From Streptomyces phaeoluteigriseus (GTDB lineage: Bacteria > Actinomycetota > Actinomycetes > Streptomycetales > Streptomycetaceae), in NCBI RefSeq assembly GCF_001896135.2, contig NZ_MPOH02000023.1, positions 26,674 to 90,673 of the forward strand: DNA of 64,000 nt, in the 5' to 3' direction. Shown in pieces: positions 8,493 through 17,778 of this stretch (positions within the stretch are counted from its first letter, which is position 1; each line of letters opens with the position of its first letter). Both the position numbers and the translations under genes were made by a program. The notes beneath the pieces are model-generated. The model ran no database searches. It saw only the letters and a list, made by a program, of their open reading frames with translations, and was not told where the DNA came from.

Positions 8493-10609
8493 GTGACCGA
8501 CACGGGTGATCCGGCCGTCGACGGTGACGGCCTGGACGCCGCGTTCGCCGAGATCGTACGCCGCACCGGCGCGTCGATCGGCGCCCTCTACCTGCTCTCC
8601 CCCGACGAGCAGGTGCTCTGCCTGGACGTGCTGAGCGGGGCCCCCGCCGAGCTGGCCGAACCGTGGGCGCGGGTGCCGGTGGCGGCTCCGGCACCCGTGG
8701 CGACGCGGTCCGCGAGGGGCGCCTGGTCTGGGTGGGCAGCCAGAGCGAGATGGCCCGCTCCTATCCGCGCACCGCGATGGCGCTCCCCTATCCGCTGGCC
8801 CTGGCCGCCTCACCGGTCACGGGTGTCCGCCGCTGGGGAGCCCTGCTGCTGATGTGGCCGGCCACCCGTCCGCCGTACATGACGGGGCGCGAGCAGGGGA
8901 ACATCGTGTCGAGCTGCCGGCGGCTGGCACGGCTGATCGAGGAGGCCGCCGAGCGCGGCGGGCCGCCGGCCGGCACCGGCCGGCCGCGGGTCCTGCCCAA
9001 CGGGGGCGGGGCACCGGCACGCCGGACCGGCGATGGCGGCGGCCGACTTCGTCGAACGGCTGCCGGGCGGCAGCTGCGCCCTCGACCTGGCGGGCCGCTT
9101 CACCTACCTCAGCTCCGGTGCCTGCACGCTGCTCGGCCGCGAGGCCGGCCAACTGCTGGGCACGCTGCCGTGGCAGTCCCTGCGCTGGCTGGACGACCCC
9201 ACCTACGAGGACCGCTACCGCGCCGCCGTGCTCAGCCGCGCGCCCGTCTCCTTCACCGCCTGCCGGCCGCCTGGCCAGTGGCTGGAGTTCCATCTCTTCC
9301 CGGACGACAGCGGCATCAGCGTCCGGATCGTCCCCAGCGGAGCGCGGCCGCTGCCCCTGTCGGCGCCCCGCCGGCCCGAGAGCGGCTCCGTGCCGTCCCG
9401 GATGGGCCAGCTCTACCAGCTCACGCACCTGGCCGCCGCGCTCACCGAGGTCGTCGGCGTGCAGGACGTCATCGATCTGGTCGCCGACCAGATCATGCCC
9501 GCCTTCGGCGCCCAGGGACTGGTGCTGTCCACCGCGGACGCCGGACGGCTGCGGATCACCGGCTACCGCGGCTACACGCCGCAGACCATCGAACGCCTCG
9601 ACGGGCTGCCGCTGGACACGGGGTTCACCCCCGCGGGCGCGCCCTGGACAGCGGCATCCCGGCGTTCTTCTCGAACCCCGAGGAGATGCGGCGCATCTAC
9701 CCCGAGGCCCCCCACATCAGCGGCAAAAAGGCCTGGGCCTTCCTCCCGCTGATCATCTCGGGCCGTCCGGTCGGCATCTGCGTCCTGTCCTACGAGCACC
9801 GGCACGACTTCCCGGCCGCGGAACGCGCCGTCCTGACCTCGCTCGCCGGACTCATCGCCCAGGCCCTGGACCGCGCCCGGCTGTACGACACCAAGCACGA
9901 CCTCGCGCACGCTCTCCAGCAGGCGCTGCTGCCCCGCACGCTGCCCGCGATCGACGGTCTGCGGGTCGCCGCCCGCTATCTGCCCGCCACCCACGGGATG
10001 GACATCGGCGGGGACTTCTACGACCTGATCCGCCTCGACGACACCGCCGCGGCGGCCGTCATCGGCGACGTCCAGGGGCACAACGTCGCCGCCGCCGCGC
10101 TGATGGGCCAGGTCCGCATGGGTGTGCACGCCCACGCGACCCTCGGCACTCCCCCGGACAAGGTGCTCGCCGGAACCAACCGGCTCGTCACGGACCTCGG
10201 CCTGGAGCTGTTCACCAGCTGCCTCTACGCCTGCATCGACTTCGCGGGGCGGCGGGTCTCACTGGCCGGCGCCGGGCACCCACCGCCGTTGCTGCGGCTG
10301 CCGGGTCACGCCGCCCGGCCGCTCGACATGCCGCCCGGGCCTCTCCTGGGGATCGATGCCGACGCCGAGTTCCCGGTCACGGAGATCCCGCTCGTGCCGG
10401 GGCTGATCCTCGTCTTCTACACGGACGGGCTCATCGAGATGCCGGGCGTCGACCTGGAGGACTCGATGAACCAGCTCGCCGTGGAGCTGGACCGTGCCGA
10501 CGACCGGGACCTGGACGCGCTCGTCGACACCCTGCTGCGTACGTCCGGCACGGCCGGGCAGCGCACCGACGACGTGGCCCTGCTGGTCATCCAGTACACG
10601 GGCCGCTGA
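8493..10609 (+). pseudogene. GAF/PAS/SpoIIE-type serine phosphatase, three frameshifts
   Basis: PP2C-like (SpoIIE/RsbU) phosphatase that would dephosphorylate an anti-sigma-factor antagonist. Order: N-terminal sensor region, PAS-like segment (DFVERLPGGSCALDLAGRF), GAF domain (LTEVVGVQDVIDLVADQIM), then the SpoIIE domain with DIGGDFYDLIRL, VIGDVQGHN, AGAGHPPPLL and FYTDGLIE. The frame changes near 8700 (one base missing), between 9000 and 9030 in a G-rich run (one base extra) and near 9645 (one base missing). Joined across these it is a coherent protein of about 700 aa. Three compensable indels in one otherwise well-conserved gene point to sequence error more than decay. Confidence 0.8.
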
Positions 10610-10623
10610 GCGGGTCGAGGCTC

Positions 10624-10644
10624 CCGGTTCTCAGGGAGAACCGG
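10624..10644. terminator. perfect 9-bp hairpin between convergent genes
   Basis: CCGGTTCTC and GAGAACCGG around the loop AGG, lying 15 bases after the phosphatase stop and immediately before the stop of the minus-strand gene at 10645. Suited to terminate both. Confidence 0.7.
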
Positions 10645-10872
10645 TCAGAAGAGGCGCTCCTGCTCGTGTCCGGCGGCATCGCGCCGACGCGGCCGGGCCG
10701 CCGGGCGACGCCGCGCGGGCGCCTCGTCGCCGAAGAGGGGCACCGTCCCGCACTCGTCCGGCTCGGCCGGGACGGCGGCGCCGCCGGTACGGACGTTCAG
10801 CCGCAGCGGTGCTTCCCGGTCGAAGTCCCCCGGTGTCATGGCCGTCCACGCGCACCCCGGCTCCTCACTCAC
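10645..10872 (-). CDS. small conserved-looking hypothetical protein
   Basis: 75 aa if begun at GTG 10870-10872, which has GGAGGGGAG just upstream; an ATG start at 10839 would give 64 aa. Acidic/aromatic beginning (SEEPGCAW, PGDFDREAPLRLNV), then a basic C-terminus rich in Arg and Ala. No signal, membrane span or family recognised. It ends just inside a hairpin shared with the phosphatase gene. The codon pattern (GC-rich third positions) supports coding. Confidence 0.5.
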   Translation of the reverse strand: MSEEPGCAWTAMTPGDFDREAPLRLNVRTGGAAVPAEPDECGTVPLFGDEAPARRRPAARPRRRDAAGHEQERLF

Positions 10873-10981
10873 GCACCGCTCCCCTCCCCGGCGCCGCCGA
10901 CCGGACGCCCTGGTACCCATCCTGCCCGACCGGTCCGGGGCCGAGGTGCGCGCGGGCCCGGCCCGGTGGAGTCTGGGAAGC

Positions 10982-11916
10982 GTGCCGCGCAAGGACGTAG
11001 GGGGGAAGCGGGGGACCGCGGAGGCCGGGGCCGAGGTGGAGGCCGCGCTCGACGAGCTGTACAGCACGCCGCCCGCCGGTTTCGTCTCCCGGCGCGAGGA
11101 GCTGGCCCTGCGGGCCCGCACGGACGGGCGCGCGGAGGACGCCCGTCGTATCCACGCCGCCCGCCGGCCCTCGCTGGCGGCCTGGACGGCGAACCTGCTG
11201 CGGCGCTCCCTTCCGCAGGAGAGCCGACGGTTCCTCGAACTCGGCGAGGCGCTGCGCGAGGCGTACGGCGCCCTGGACCGCGCCGGGATCAAGGAGCTGT
11301 CCGTGCGGCGCCGCAGTGTCGTCGCGGCGCTGTCCGGGCAGGCCGCGCGGCTCGCCGCGGAGGCCGGGCAACGGTTGTCGGCCTCGGTGCGGCAGGAGGT
11401 CGAGGCGACGCTCCAGGCGGTGCTGGCCGACCCGGGCGCCGCCGAGCAGTGGGCCGCCGGCCGGCTGGAGACCGCCCTCACCCCGCCTTCGGACCTGCCC
11501 GCCGGCAGCGCCCCGCCCAGCAGGGCGGCCCTACGACACCCGCGCGGCCCGCGGCCCGCGCCCCGGCGGAGGACGACCTCGCCGAGCGGCGCCGTGAACG
11601 CGAGCGGCAGCTCGCACGGGCCCAGGAGGCGGCGGAGGCGGCCGAGGGGCGGTTGCGCGAGCGTCGTACGGAACTGGCGGAGGCCGACGACCGGGCGGTC
11701 CGGGCGGGCGAGCGTCATGACCGGGCGGAGGAGGAGGTGGCCGCCGCCGAGCGGCGGCTGCACGCCGCGCGGGAGGAGCTTCAGCTCTCCCGGCAGGAGC
11801 GGCGGGAGGCCCAGGAGCAGCAGCGGGCGGCCTCCGACGCACTCACCCGTGCGGAGCGCGAGGCACGCGAGGCCACCCGGGAGGCCCAGCGGACCGAACG
11901 GCGCGGTCCCCGCTGA
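10982..11916 (+). pseudogene. coiled-coil protein of unknown function, one frameshift
   Basis: Starts at GTG 10982 after GGGAAGC. The first 180 residues are helical and contain ALDELYSTPPAGFVSRREE and RRPSLAAWTANLLRRSLP, typical of a conserved actinobacterial protein whose job I do not know. Between about 11515 and 11560 the frame shifts by one base; the continuation is a long Arg/Glu/Ala coiled coil (EDDLAERRRERERQLA to REAQRTERRGPR). Joined length is about 310 aa. No membrane or catalytic motif seen. Confidence 0.6.
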
Positions 11917-11940
11917 GCCGGGGCGGGGCCGGGCCTTGCC

Positions 11941-12828
11941 CTACGCGTCGTCGCCCGTCGCGCCGAGGTCGACGGTCCAGGTGCGGTTGCCCGCCGCCCG
12001 AGCCCGGATCGGTGCCGGTGCGTCCGGTGACTCGGGGTCGAAGTCCGAGGTGAGGGTGTGGGTGACGACGCCGCTGGTCCAGGCCGGGGCGCCGCGGTTG
12101 AAGGCGCCGGTGTTCCGGGCCACCTTCCATCGGAAGCTGACGCTGTAAGAGGCGAGCCAGTATCCGGCGGTCAGCTTGGACGTGGTGGAGAAGCCGGGAT
12201 CGTCGTTGAAGGTGATCGCGTTGCGGTCGCTGACGATGACGGCGTTGTTGTACGGCGGCTTGTACGGGCCGTCCTGCTGCCAGGGCCGCTCGCTGGGAAC
12301 GCCCTCGGTGCTGCGGGCCGGGATGATCTGGACGTTGCTGTCGGTGACCTCCTGCCAGAAGTGGTAGTTGCTGGCCGGGGACAGCGGGGCGCCGGCGGGG
12401 TTGTGCAGTGCCGCCGCCTGGGTGAAGCCGATGCTCTGGTCGGCGTCGAGGCGCTGGCTCGCCGGGCCGTCGTAGGCCGAGGTGAAGGTGAGGGTCGGCT
12501 TGTCGAGGTCGAAGACCTTCGTGCTGCCGCGGGTGGCGCGGCGGGCCGGCGGGCTGTCGCCGCGTTCGAGGCCGGCCGTGTCCCGGTCGCGCTTGGGAGG
12601 CATCCGCTGGACGGTGGTCCCGGCCGGGCCGGAGGCCTGCCAGGGCTGCCGTACCCGACCGACCGCGCGGGCGACGGCGGCATTGCCCGCGGTGCGCTGG
12701 AGAGCCGCCGCGCTCTCCGGGGTGAGGCCCGCCGTGCCGGGACGCGCCGCGTGTCCGGCCGAGGGGTGCGGCACGGGGAGGGGGGCGGGGCGTGCCGCGG
12801 TCTTCGTGGGTTCCTCGTGCGCGTGCAC
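11941..12828 (-). CDS. putative contractile-injection-system cargo or polymorphic protein
   Basis: 295 aa. The N-terminal third carries SAAALQRTAGNAAVARAVG, a motif typical of proteins with the DUF4157/eCIS-core leader found beside actinobacterial extracellular contractile injection systems, within a Pro/Ala-rich unstructured region. The remaining 190 residues (KVFDLDKPTLTFTSAYDG onward) look like a compact beta-rich domain with many aromatic residues and are not recognised. No signal peptide. No injection-system structural genes lie in this window, so it would be an orphan cargo or adaptor. The leader is a real pattern; toxin function is not shown. Confidence 0.65.
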   Translation of the reverse strand: MHAHEEPTKTAARPAPLPVPHPSAGHAARPGTAGLTPESAAALQRTAGNAAVARAVGRVRQPWQASGPAGTTVQRMPPKRDRDTAGLERGDSPPARRATRGSTKVFDLDKPTLTFTSAYDGPASQRLDADQSIGFTQAAALHNPAGAPLSPASNYHFWQEVTDSNVQIIPARSTEGVPSERPWQQDGPYKPPYNNAVIVSDRNAITFNDDPGFSTTSKLTAGYWLASYSVSFRWKVARNTGAFNRGAPAWTSGVVTHTLTSDFDPESPDAPAPIRARAAGNRTWTVDLGATGDDA

Positions 12829-13009
12829 CCGTTCTCCCGTCTGAGCTGCTGTCGGTGGCGGCCCTCCGCCGTTCCGGGGGGTGCCATGCGGCTATCCGAC
12901 CGAACCTAGTCAGGGCCGGGCAGGACCACAACCATCTGCGGGGGCAGGGCTGTTGGGACCCGCGGACAGTTCGGGGTGCCCCGCGGGACACGGGCGGGAC
13001 ACGGGCGGG

Positions 13010-13215
13010 TCAGGGGTGGACCGGCGGCTGCCACTCGGGCAGAAGGATCGTGGCGTCGTCCCGGAGGCGCCCGGTCGGTCGGCGAGGTGGACGACGGTGT
13101 GTGCGAGGCCGAGCGCCTTTGCGCAGCGGGCGACGGCGGCGGACAGGTCCAGGCTGGAGTTGACGGGGTCGGCGAGGAGGTCCCGCAGGTGCTCTTCGCC
13201 GGCGTCGGCCGACAT
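13010..13215 (-). pseudogene. remnant of SpoIIE-type phosphatase C-terminus
   Basis: About 68 codons reading HLRDLLADPVNSSLDLSAAV, then a one-base shift near 13060, then RLRDDATILLPEWQPP and TGA at 13010-13012. The DDATxLL segment is the usual end of PP2C/SpoIIE phosphatases (metal-binding Asp pair). No catalytic N-terminal part is present, so this is a decayed or truncated copy. It lies just downstream of the DMT transporter. A small intact helper protein is an alternative reading. Confidence 0.4.
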
Positions 13216-13304
13216 GCCCTCACCCACCGCATGCTCGGGTTGATCACCTTCGCGGTAACTCTCACACCGCGCACCGGCCCACGCAGGTCGGCGAGCGGCT
13301 CGGC

Positions 13305-14162
13305 CTACCGGACGACGTCGACGAGGTGGGGCACCACGCGGGTCAGCCGGACGACGCCCCAGACGATCAGGAGGGCTCCGGCGGCCTCGGGGAGGAGCCA
13401 CCAGCCGGTGCGGACGTGCTCGTCGAACAAGGTGATGCCGAGCAGGAGGCTCACGGTGGCGTCGCCGATGGTCAGCGCGGGTTGCGAGGCGACCAGCGGG
13501 CCGGCCTGGAGGGCGTTCTCCAGCAGCAGGAGCGCGCAGACGCCGGCCAGGGCGAAGCCGTACGTCTGCCAGGCGGTCAGGAAGCCGGGGAGGCCGGCGT
13601 CGGCCAGGCGTCCGGTGGCGGACTTCATGAGCGCGGCGGTCAGGGCGTTGCCGATCGCGGCGGCCGTCGCCAGCGCCGCCGCCCGCACGAGGGGTGAGCG
13701 GGTGGGGCGGGCGACAGCGACGGCGGCGGCCATCGCGGCCAGGCAGAGCGCCAGTACCGGGATCCAGTGCGTCATCGGAGCCTGGTCGCGGGTGCCGGAG
13801 GGCGCCGCCGACAGCAGGACCAGGGCCAGACCGGCCACCAGTGCCGCGACCGCCCGCCAGCCGTCGGCGGAGAGACGGCGGTGCAGCAGCGGAACGGCCA
13901 GCAGCAGCGCGAAGGGCAGTTCCAGGATGAAGAGGGGCTGGACGAGGGCCAGGGGTCCGTTGACCAGGGCGAGTGCCTGGAAGATCGCGGCACCGACGAC
14001 ACCGGCGACACCGACGGCCCAGGCGGGCCGCCTCACGAGCGCGCGCAGCAGCCGCAGGCCGCCGCCGTGCGGCACCGTGGCGGCGGCCTTCCGCTGGAAG
14101 GCCGTCCCCACGGCGTTGCTGGCGGCGGCGAGAACGGCGAACAGGACAGCGAGCACGGTCAT
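13305..14162 (-). CDS. DMT-superfamily permease (EamA-like)
   Basis: 285-aa integral membrane protein with nine to ten hydrophobic segments, beginning directly with VLAVLFAVLAAASNAVGTAF and ending in LLIVWGVVRLTRVVPHLV. The two-fold repeat of about five helices typical of drug/metabolite transporters is visible, with FILELPFALLLAVPLL around the middle. ATG at 14160-14162. No dedicated partner gene; substrate unknown. Lies opposite the phosphatase at 14275, sharing a short divergent promoter region. Confidence 0.8.
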   Translation of the reverse strand: MTVLAVLFAVLAAASNAVGTAFQRKAAATVPHGGGLRLLRALVRRPAWAVGVAGVVGAAIFQALALVNGPLALVQPLFILELPFALLLAVPLLHRRLSADGWRAVAALVAGLALVLLSAAPSGTRDQAPMTHWIPVLALCLAAMAAAVAVARPTRSPLVRAAALATAAAIGNALTAALMKSATGRLADAGLPGFLTAWQTYGFALAGVCALLLLENALQAGPLVASQPALTIGDATVSLLLGITLFDEHVRTGWWLLPEAAGALLIVWGVVRLTRVVPHLVDVVR

Positions 14163-14274
14163 GTGATCACCATGCCGCGATCGGCGGGCGGGGCGCGGGA
14201 GGCGGATATTGAGGAGGAGGGTGTTCCCGTTCCCGGGCGGGACGCCGACGGCCGGACACGGAGCGGGAGAGACG

Positions 14275-15411
14275 GTGGACGCGTCGAGAGAGCCGAGCGG
14301 GTCGTCCGCGGCGGGCGGGGAGGGCCGTACCGCGCCGCCGCTGCGCTGGTCGGTCGTGGTGTTCTGGCTCGTCCTCGTCACGGTGGTCCTGGCGGTGATC
14401 GGGGTCTTCCTGGACCGTGAGACCAGGCTCGCCCCCTTCCTCGTGGTGCTTCCCGCGCTGATCGCCGGACGCGGCAGCGTGCGCCAGACCGCCGTCGCGT
14501 CGGCCTGGGTGACGGTGATGATCGCCGGTGCCCTGTTCGACACCGCGGAGGACACGATCGGCGCGGCGACGGCCACCGTCGTCTTCGCGGTCGTCTTCAA
14601 CGGGCTGAGCGTCGCGCGGGCCGCCCAGCGGGTTCACAGCGAGCGCGAGATCGCCCGGCTGCGGTCCGCGGCGGCGGCGCTCCAGCGGCAACTCCTGCGG
14701 CCGTTCCCGCTGATGACGGACCAGCTCATCGTGCACGGCCTCTACCAGCCGGTGGAGGAGGACAGCCGGGTGGGCGGCGACGTGTACGAGGTCGTGGCCT
14801 CGCCGTACGGCAGCCGGGTCTTCATCGCCGACGTCCAGGGCAAGGGGCTGCCCGCCATCAGCGCGGCCTTCTCGGTCCTCAGCGCCTTCCGTGAGGCGGC
14901 CATCGCCGAGCCCACCCTGACCGCCGTCGTCGACGCCCTGGAGGACGCGGTGCTGCGGCACAACTCCTTCGCGGCGCAGGCCGGCGAGAGCGAGCGGTTC
15001 GTGACGGCGCTGGTCCTCGGCATCGGCTCCGACACGGAGGTCCAGGCGATCAACTGCGGTCATGTCCCGCCGCTGATGCTGCACGGCGACCGGGACGGTC
15101 CGGTGCTGAAGGGCGAGCCGTGCGTTCCGCTGGGTCTCGACGCGCTCTCTCCTGAGCCCCGTACGGTCGAGTGGTTCTCCTTCCCGCGGGGCAGCACGCT
15201 GCTGCTGTGCACCGACGGGGTCACCGAGGCACGGGATCCGTCGGGGACGTTCTATCCCCTGGAGGAGCGCGCCGCGGCCTGGGGCGACGTCCGCCCCGGC
15301 GACCTGCCCGCGACGGTCCACCGTGACCTGCGACGCCACGCGGCGGGTACCCAGGGCGACGACACGGCGCTGATGGTGCTGCGGAGGCGACCGGCCGGCG
15401 AGGTCGACTGA
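14275..15411 (+). CDS. membrane-anchored SpoIIE/PP2C phosphatase
   Basis: About 378 aa. An N-terminal cytoplasmic tail is followed by three transmembrane segments (VVVFWLVLVTVVLAVIGVFL; FLVVLPALIAG; then ATVVFAVVFNGLSV), a linker helix RLRSAAAALQRQLLRPFP, and the phosphatase domain with RVGGDVYEVV, FIADVQGKGLPA, INCGHVPPLM and LLCTDGVTEAR, plus GDDTALMVL at the end. The metal-binding Asp residues are present. GTG 14275 is chosen because GGAGAGAC precedes it; TTG 14209 and GTG 14221 are possible. This actinobacterial three-helix layout regulates sigma-factor or sporulation switches in known cases; the partner here is unknown. Confidence 0.85.
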   Translation: MDASREPSGSSAAGGEGRTAPPLRWSVVVFWLVLVTVVLAVIGVFLDRETRLAPFLVVLPALIAGRGSVRQTAVASAWVTVMIAGALFDTAEDTIGAATATVVFAVVFNGLSVARAAQRVHSEREIARLRSAAAALQRQLLRPFPLMTDQLIVHGLYQPVEEDSRVGGDVYEVVASPYGSRVFIADVQGKGLPAISAAFSVLSAFREAAIAEPTLTAVVDALEDAVLRHNSFAAQAGESERFVTALVLGIGSDTEVQAINCGHVPPLMLHGDRDGPVLKGEPCVPLGLDALSPEPRTVEWFSFPRGSTLLLCTDGVTEARDPSGTFYPLEERAAAWGDVRPGDLPATVHRDLRRHAAGTQGDDTALMVLRRRPAGEVD

Positions 15412-15565
15412 CGGGCCCCGGCGTGCCGCCTGGCGTGCTCCCCGGCGCCCGGGTCCGCCGCCGGCGTCGCTCGGCCGCGCCGCCCACACCGGTCGGCAGC
15501 CACGTGCCCGGTATGCGTAGAGTGTTATGTCCCGCGGCTGCACGCCATTCCCTTCCGGAGCCCTC

Positions 15566-16735
15566 ATGCCCGCCCCGTCAGCCGGCCCGGACGGCGGGTC
15601 CGACGCCCTGTTCGGACTCGACGCCCTCGAGCCGCCCCCGCCCTCCGCCGGTCCGTCGTTCCGCGACTCCGACACGGCCCGTCGCCTGCTGCCCGTGCGG
15701 GAGATCCACGCCGAACCGGCAGCCGCCGCCTCGGCGCGCGGTCGCCAGATCATCGCCCGCTTCCCCGAGGCCCGGCTGATCGAGGTCGACTCCCACTGGC
15801 GTGTTCCCGGCCTGCACGGCAACGAGGGCAACGTCGAACGGTGGGTGCGCGTCAAGGGCGAGACACTCGTGCTGGGCGAGAGGAAGACGCTCGACACACG
15901 CCCCAACGGGCGCTCGGCGGACTGGATCGCTCCCGGCCTCTCCAACGGCTGCGCCCTGGCGTGTGCCTACTGCTATGTGCCGCGCCGCAAGGGCTACGCC
16001 AACCCCATCACCGTGTTCACCAACGTCGACCGGATCATCGCCCACCTCGGGCGGCACATCGCACGGCAGGGTCGCAAACAGGAGCCCAACCAGTGCGATC
16101 CGACGGCGTGGGTGTACGACATCGGGGAGAACGGCGACTGCTCGGTGGACGCCCTCGTCTGCGACAACACGGCCGATCTGGTGCGTGCCTTCCGCCGCTG
16201 GCCGACGGCCAAGGCGTCCTTCGCGACGAAGTTCGTCAATCCCGACCTGCTCGCGCTGGAGCCGCGGGGCCGGACCCGGATCCGCTTCTCGCTGATGCCC
16301 GAGACCGACGCCCGTCTCCTGGACGTGCGCACCTCACCGGTCGCCGCCCGTGTCGCCGCCGCGGCCGACTTCCTGGACGCCGGTTACGAGGTGCACTTCA
16401 ACTTCTCCCCCGTCGTCCTGCGGCCGGGCTGGCGGGAGGCCTGGGGCGACCTGCTCCGACACCTTGACGACGTGCTGCCCGAGCGGGTCAAGCGGCAGGC
16501 GGCCGCCGAGGTGATCATGCTCACCCACAACCAGGGACTGCATGAGGTGAACCTGGGCTGGCATCCCCGTGCCGAGCAGGTGCTGTGGCAGCCGGATCTG
16601 CAGCAGGCGAAACGTTCCGAGAACGGCGCGTCGAACGTCCGCTACCGCAACGCGATCAAGGCCGAGGCGGTGAACACGCTGCGCGAACTGGTCGGCGTCC
16701 ACGCGCCGTGGCTGCGCATCCGCTACGCCTTCTGA
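15566..16735 (+). CDS. spore-photoproduct-lyase-like radical SAM protein
   Basis: 389 aa. The 4Fe-4S motif is GCALACAYCYVPRRKGY (C-x3-C-x2-C), preceded by WIAPGLSNGC, as in the SplB-like group; later conserved blocks are DIGENGDCSVDAL and MLTHNQGLHEVNLGW. Known relatives in Bacillus repair spore photoproduct thymine dimers by a radical mechanism; the actinobacterial group is less characterised and the role here is inferred. ATG 15566 has CCGGAG upstream; an earlier ATG at 15527 would add 13 residues with no ribosome site. Transcribed alone, with a hairpin after its stop. Confidence 0.85.
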   Translation: MPAPSAGPDGGSDALFGLDALEPPPPSAGPSFRDSDTARRLLPVREIHAEPAAAASARGRQIIARFPEARLIEVDSHWRVPGLHGNEGNVERWVRVKGETLVLGERKTLDTRPNGRSADWIAPGLSNGCALACAYCYVPRRKGYANPITVFTNVDRIIAHLGRHIARQGRKQEPNQCDPTAWVYDIGENGDCSVDALVCDNTADLVRAFRRWPTAKASFATKFVNPDLLALEPRGRTRIRFSLMPETDARLLDVRTSPVAARVAAAADFLDAGYEVHFNFSPVVLRPGWREAWGDLLRHLDDVLPERVKRQAAAEVIMLTHNQGLHEVNLGWHPRAEQVLWQPDLQQAKRSENGASNVRYRNAIKAEAVNTLRELVGVHAPWLRIRYAF

Positions 16736-16741
16736 ACCGTC

Positions 16742-16770
16742 CCCGGCCCGCGCTCCGCGCAGGGGCCGGG
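16742..16770. terminator. hairpin after radical SAM gene
   Basis: CCCGGCCC pairs with GGGCCGGG, with an inner GCGC/GCGC continuing the stem across a small bulge. It starts 7 bases after the stop of the radical SAM gene and before the repeated tail of the opposite SDR gene, so it can terminate from both sides. Confidence 0.6.
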
Positions 16771-16773
16771 CGG

Positions 16774-16930
16774 TGTCAGGGCAGGGGCCGAGCACCCCGG
16801 TCGGCCCGGACTCCGGCCCCGAGCAGACCCGCGGGGCGAAAGGGATCCAGGGCAATGTCAGGGCAAGGGCCGGGCATCCCGGTCGGCTCGGCCACCGGCC
16901 CCGAGCAGACCCGTGGAGTGGAGGGGATCC
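16774..16930. repeat. tandem duplication of SDR gene 3' end, two copies, period 82
   Basis: Copy 1 spans 16774-16848 and copy 2 spans 16856-16930. Both begin TGTCAGGGCA, share CCCGGTCGG and GGCCCCGAGCAGACCCG, and end GGATCC. Copy 2 is the coding end of the minus-strand SDR gene (GLLGAGGRADRDARPLP then stop). Copy 1 re-encodes almost the same tail downstream of the stop (GLLGAGVRADRGARPLP-like). About 10-15% divergence means the event is old. Confidence 0.75.
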
Positions 16931-17743
16931 GCTGCCTCCAGCCGCGGCAGTTCGCGACGGGCCACGCGCAGCACCACGGGTGGCAGCGCGATCCGGGCGA
17001 GCTGCGCGAGGCGCAGCCAGGCGGGCGCGTAGACGGCGGTGCTGCGGCGTTCCACGGCGCGGGTGAGCGCCTCCGCGACGGTCTCGACGGGGTGGACCCG
17101 CCGGGCGGGCCCCGGCATGTGCGCGCGCAGCTCCCGCAGGACGGCGTGCCGGTCGGCGTCCCGGATCATGTCGGTGTCGGTCCAGTTCAGGTAGGCGATA
17201 CCGACCGCGACACCGCGGTGCGCCTCCTCCGCCCCCAGCGCGTGCGCGAAGGCCTCCACTCCGGCCTTGGACGCGCAGTACGCGCTCATCATCGGAGCGG
17301 CGCCGAAGGAGGCCAGGGAGGCGATCTGGAGGTAGTAGCCCGCCGTCTCCCGCAGGTCGGGCAGGAACGTGTGCGCAGTGAGGGCGCTGCCGGTGAGGTT
17401 CACGTCGACGACCCGGCGCCAGTCGGCCATGTCCTGCGTCGCGAAGGGGCCGCCCTCGGCGATACCGGCGTTGGCGACGACCGCCGACGGTGGGCCCAGG
17501 CGGGCACGGACGGTCTCCGCGGCGTGCCGGAGGGCCTCTTCCTCCGTGACGTCGGCCTCGACGGCGATGGCCGGTGTGGGCAGCGAGGCGGCGACGGCCT
17601 CCAGGGCGGGCCGCTCGTGGCCGAGCAGGGCCAGGCGGGCGCCGCGCCGGGCGAGCGCGTGGGCGTGGGCGGCGCCCACCCCCCCGCGCCGCGCCCGTGA
17701 CGACGACGGTGCGGTTCTCCAGGGGACTGTGCGCCTGCGCCAT
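16858..17743 (-). pseudogene. short-chain dehydrogenase/reductase, homopolymer frameshift
   Basis: NAD(P)-dependent SDR. The start ATG (17741-17743) gives MAQAHSPLENRTVVVTGAARG, the beginning of a TGxxxGxG Rossmann motif. A run of seven G on the coding strand at about 17680-17687 then shifts the frame; with six G it would continue GVGAAHAHALARRGARLAL. The rest has VVANAGIAEGG (NAG motif), SLASFGAAP (catalytic Ser region) and SAYCASKAGVEAFA (YxxxK). About 295 aa when repaired. Third gene of an operon with the FAD oxidoreductase (35-nt gap) and SRPBCC gene. The homopolymer makes a sequencing error likely. Confidence 0.8.
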
Positions 17744-17778
17744 GAGTCGCTCCGATCGTCGGTCCCCCCGGTCGCCGT

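Noticed and set aside
8854..11916. 1020-codon plus-strand ORF
   Set aside because: It is the shadow frame of the phosphatase and joins the coiled-coil gene only at its end; most of its length has shadow-type composition.
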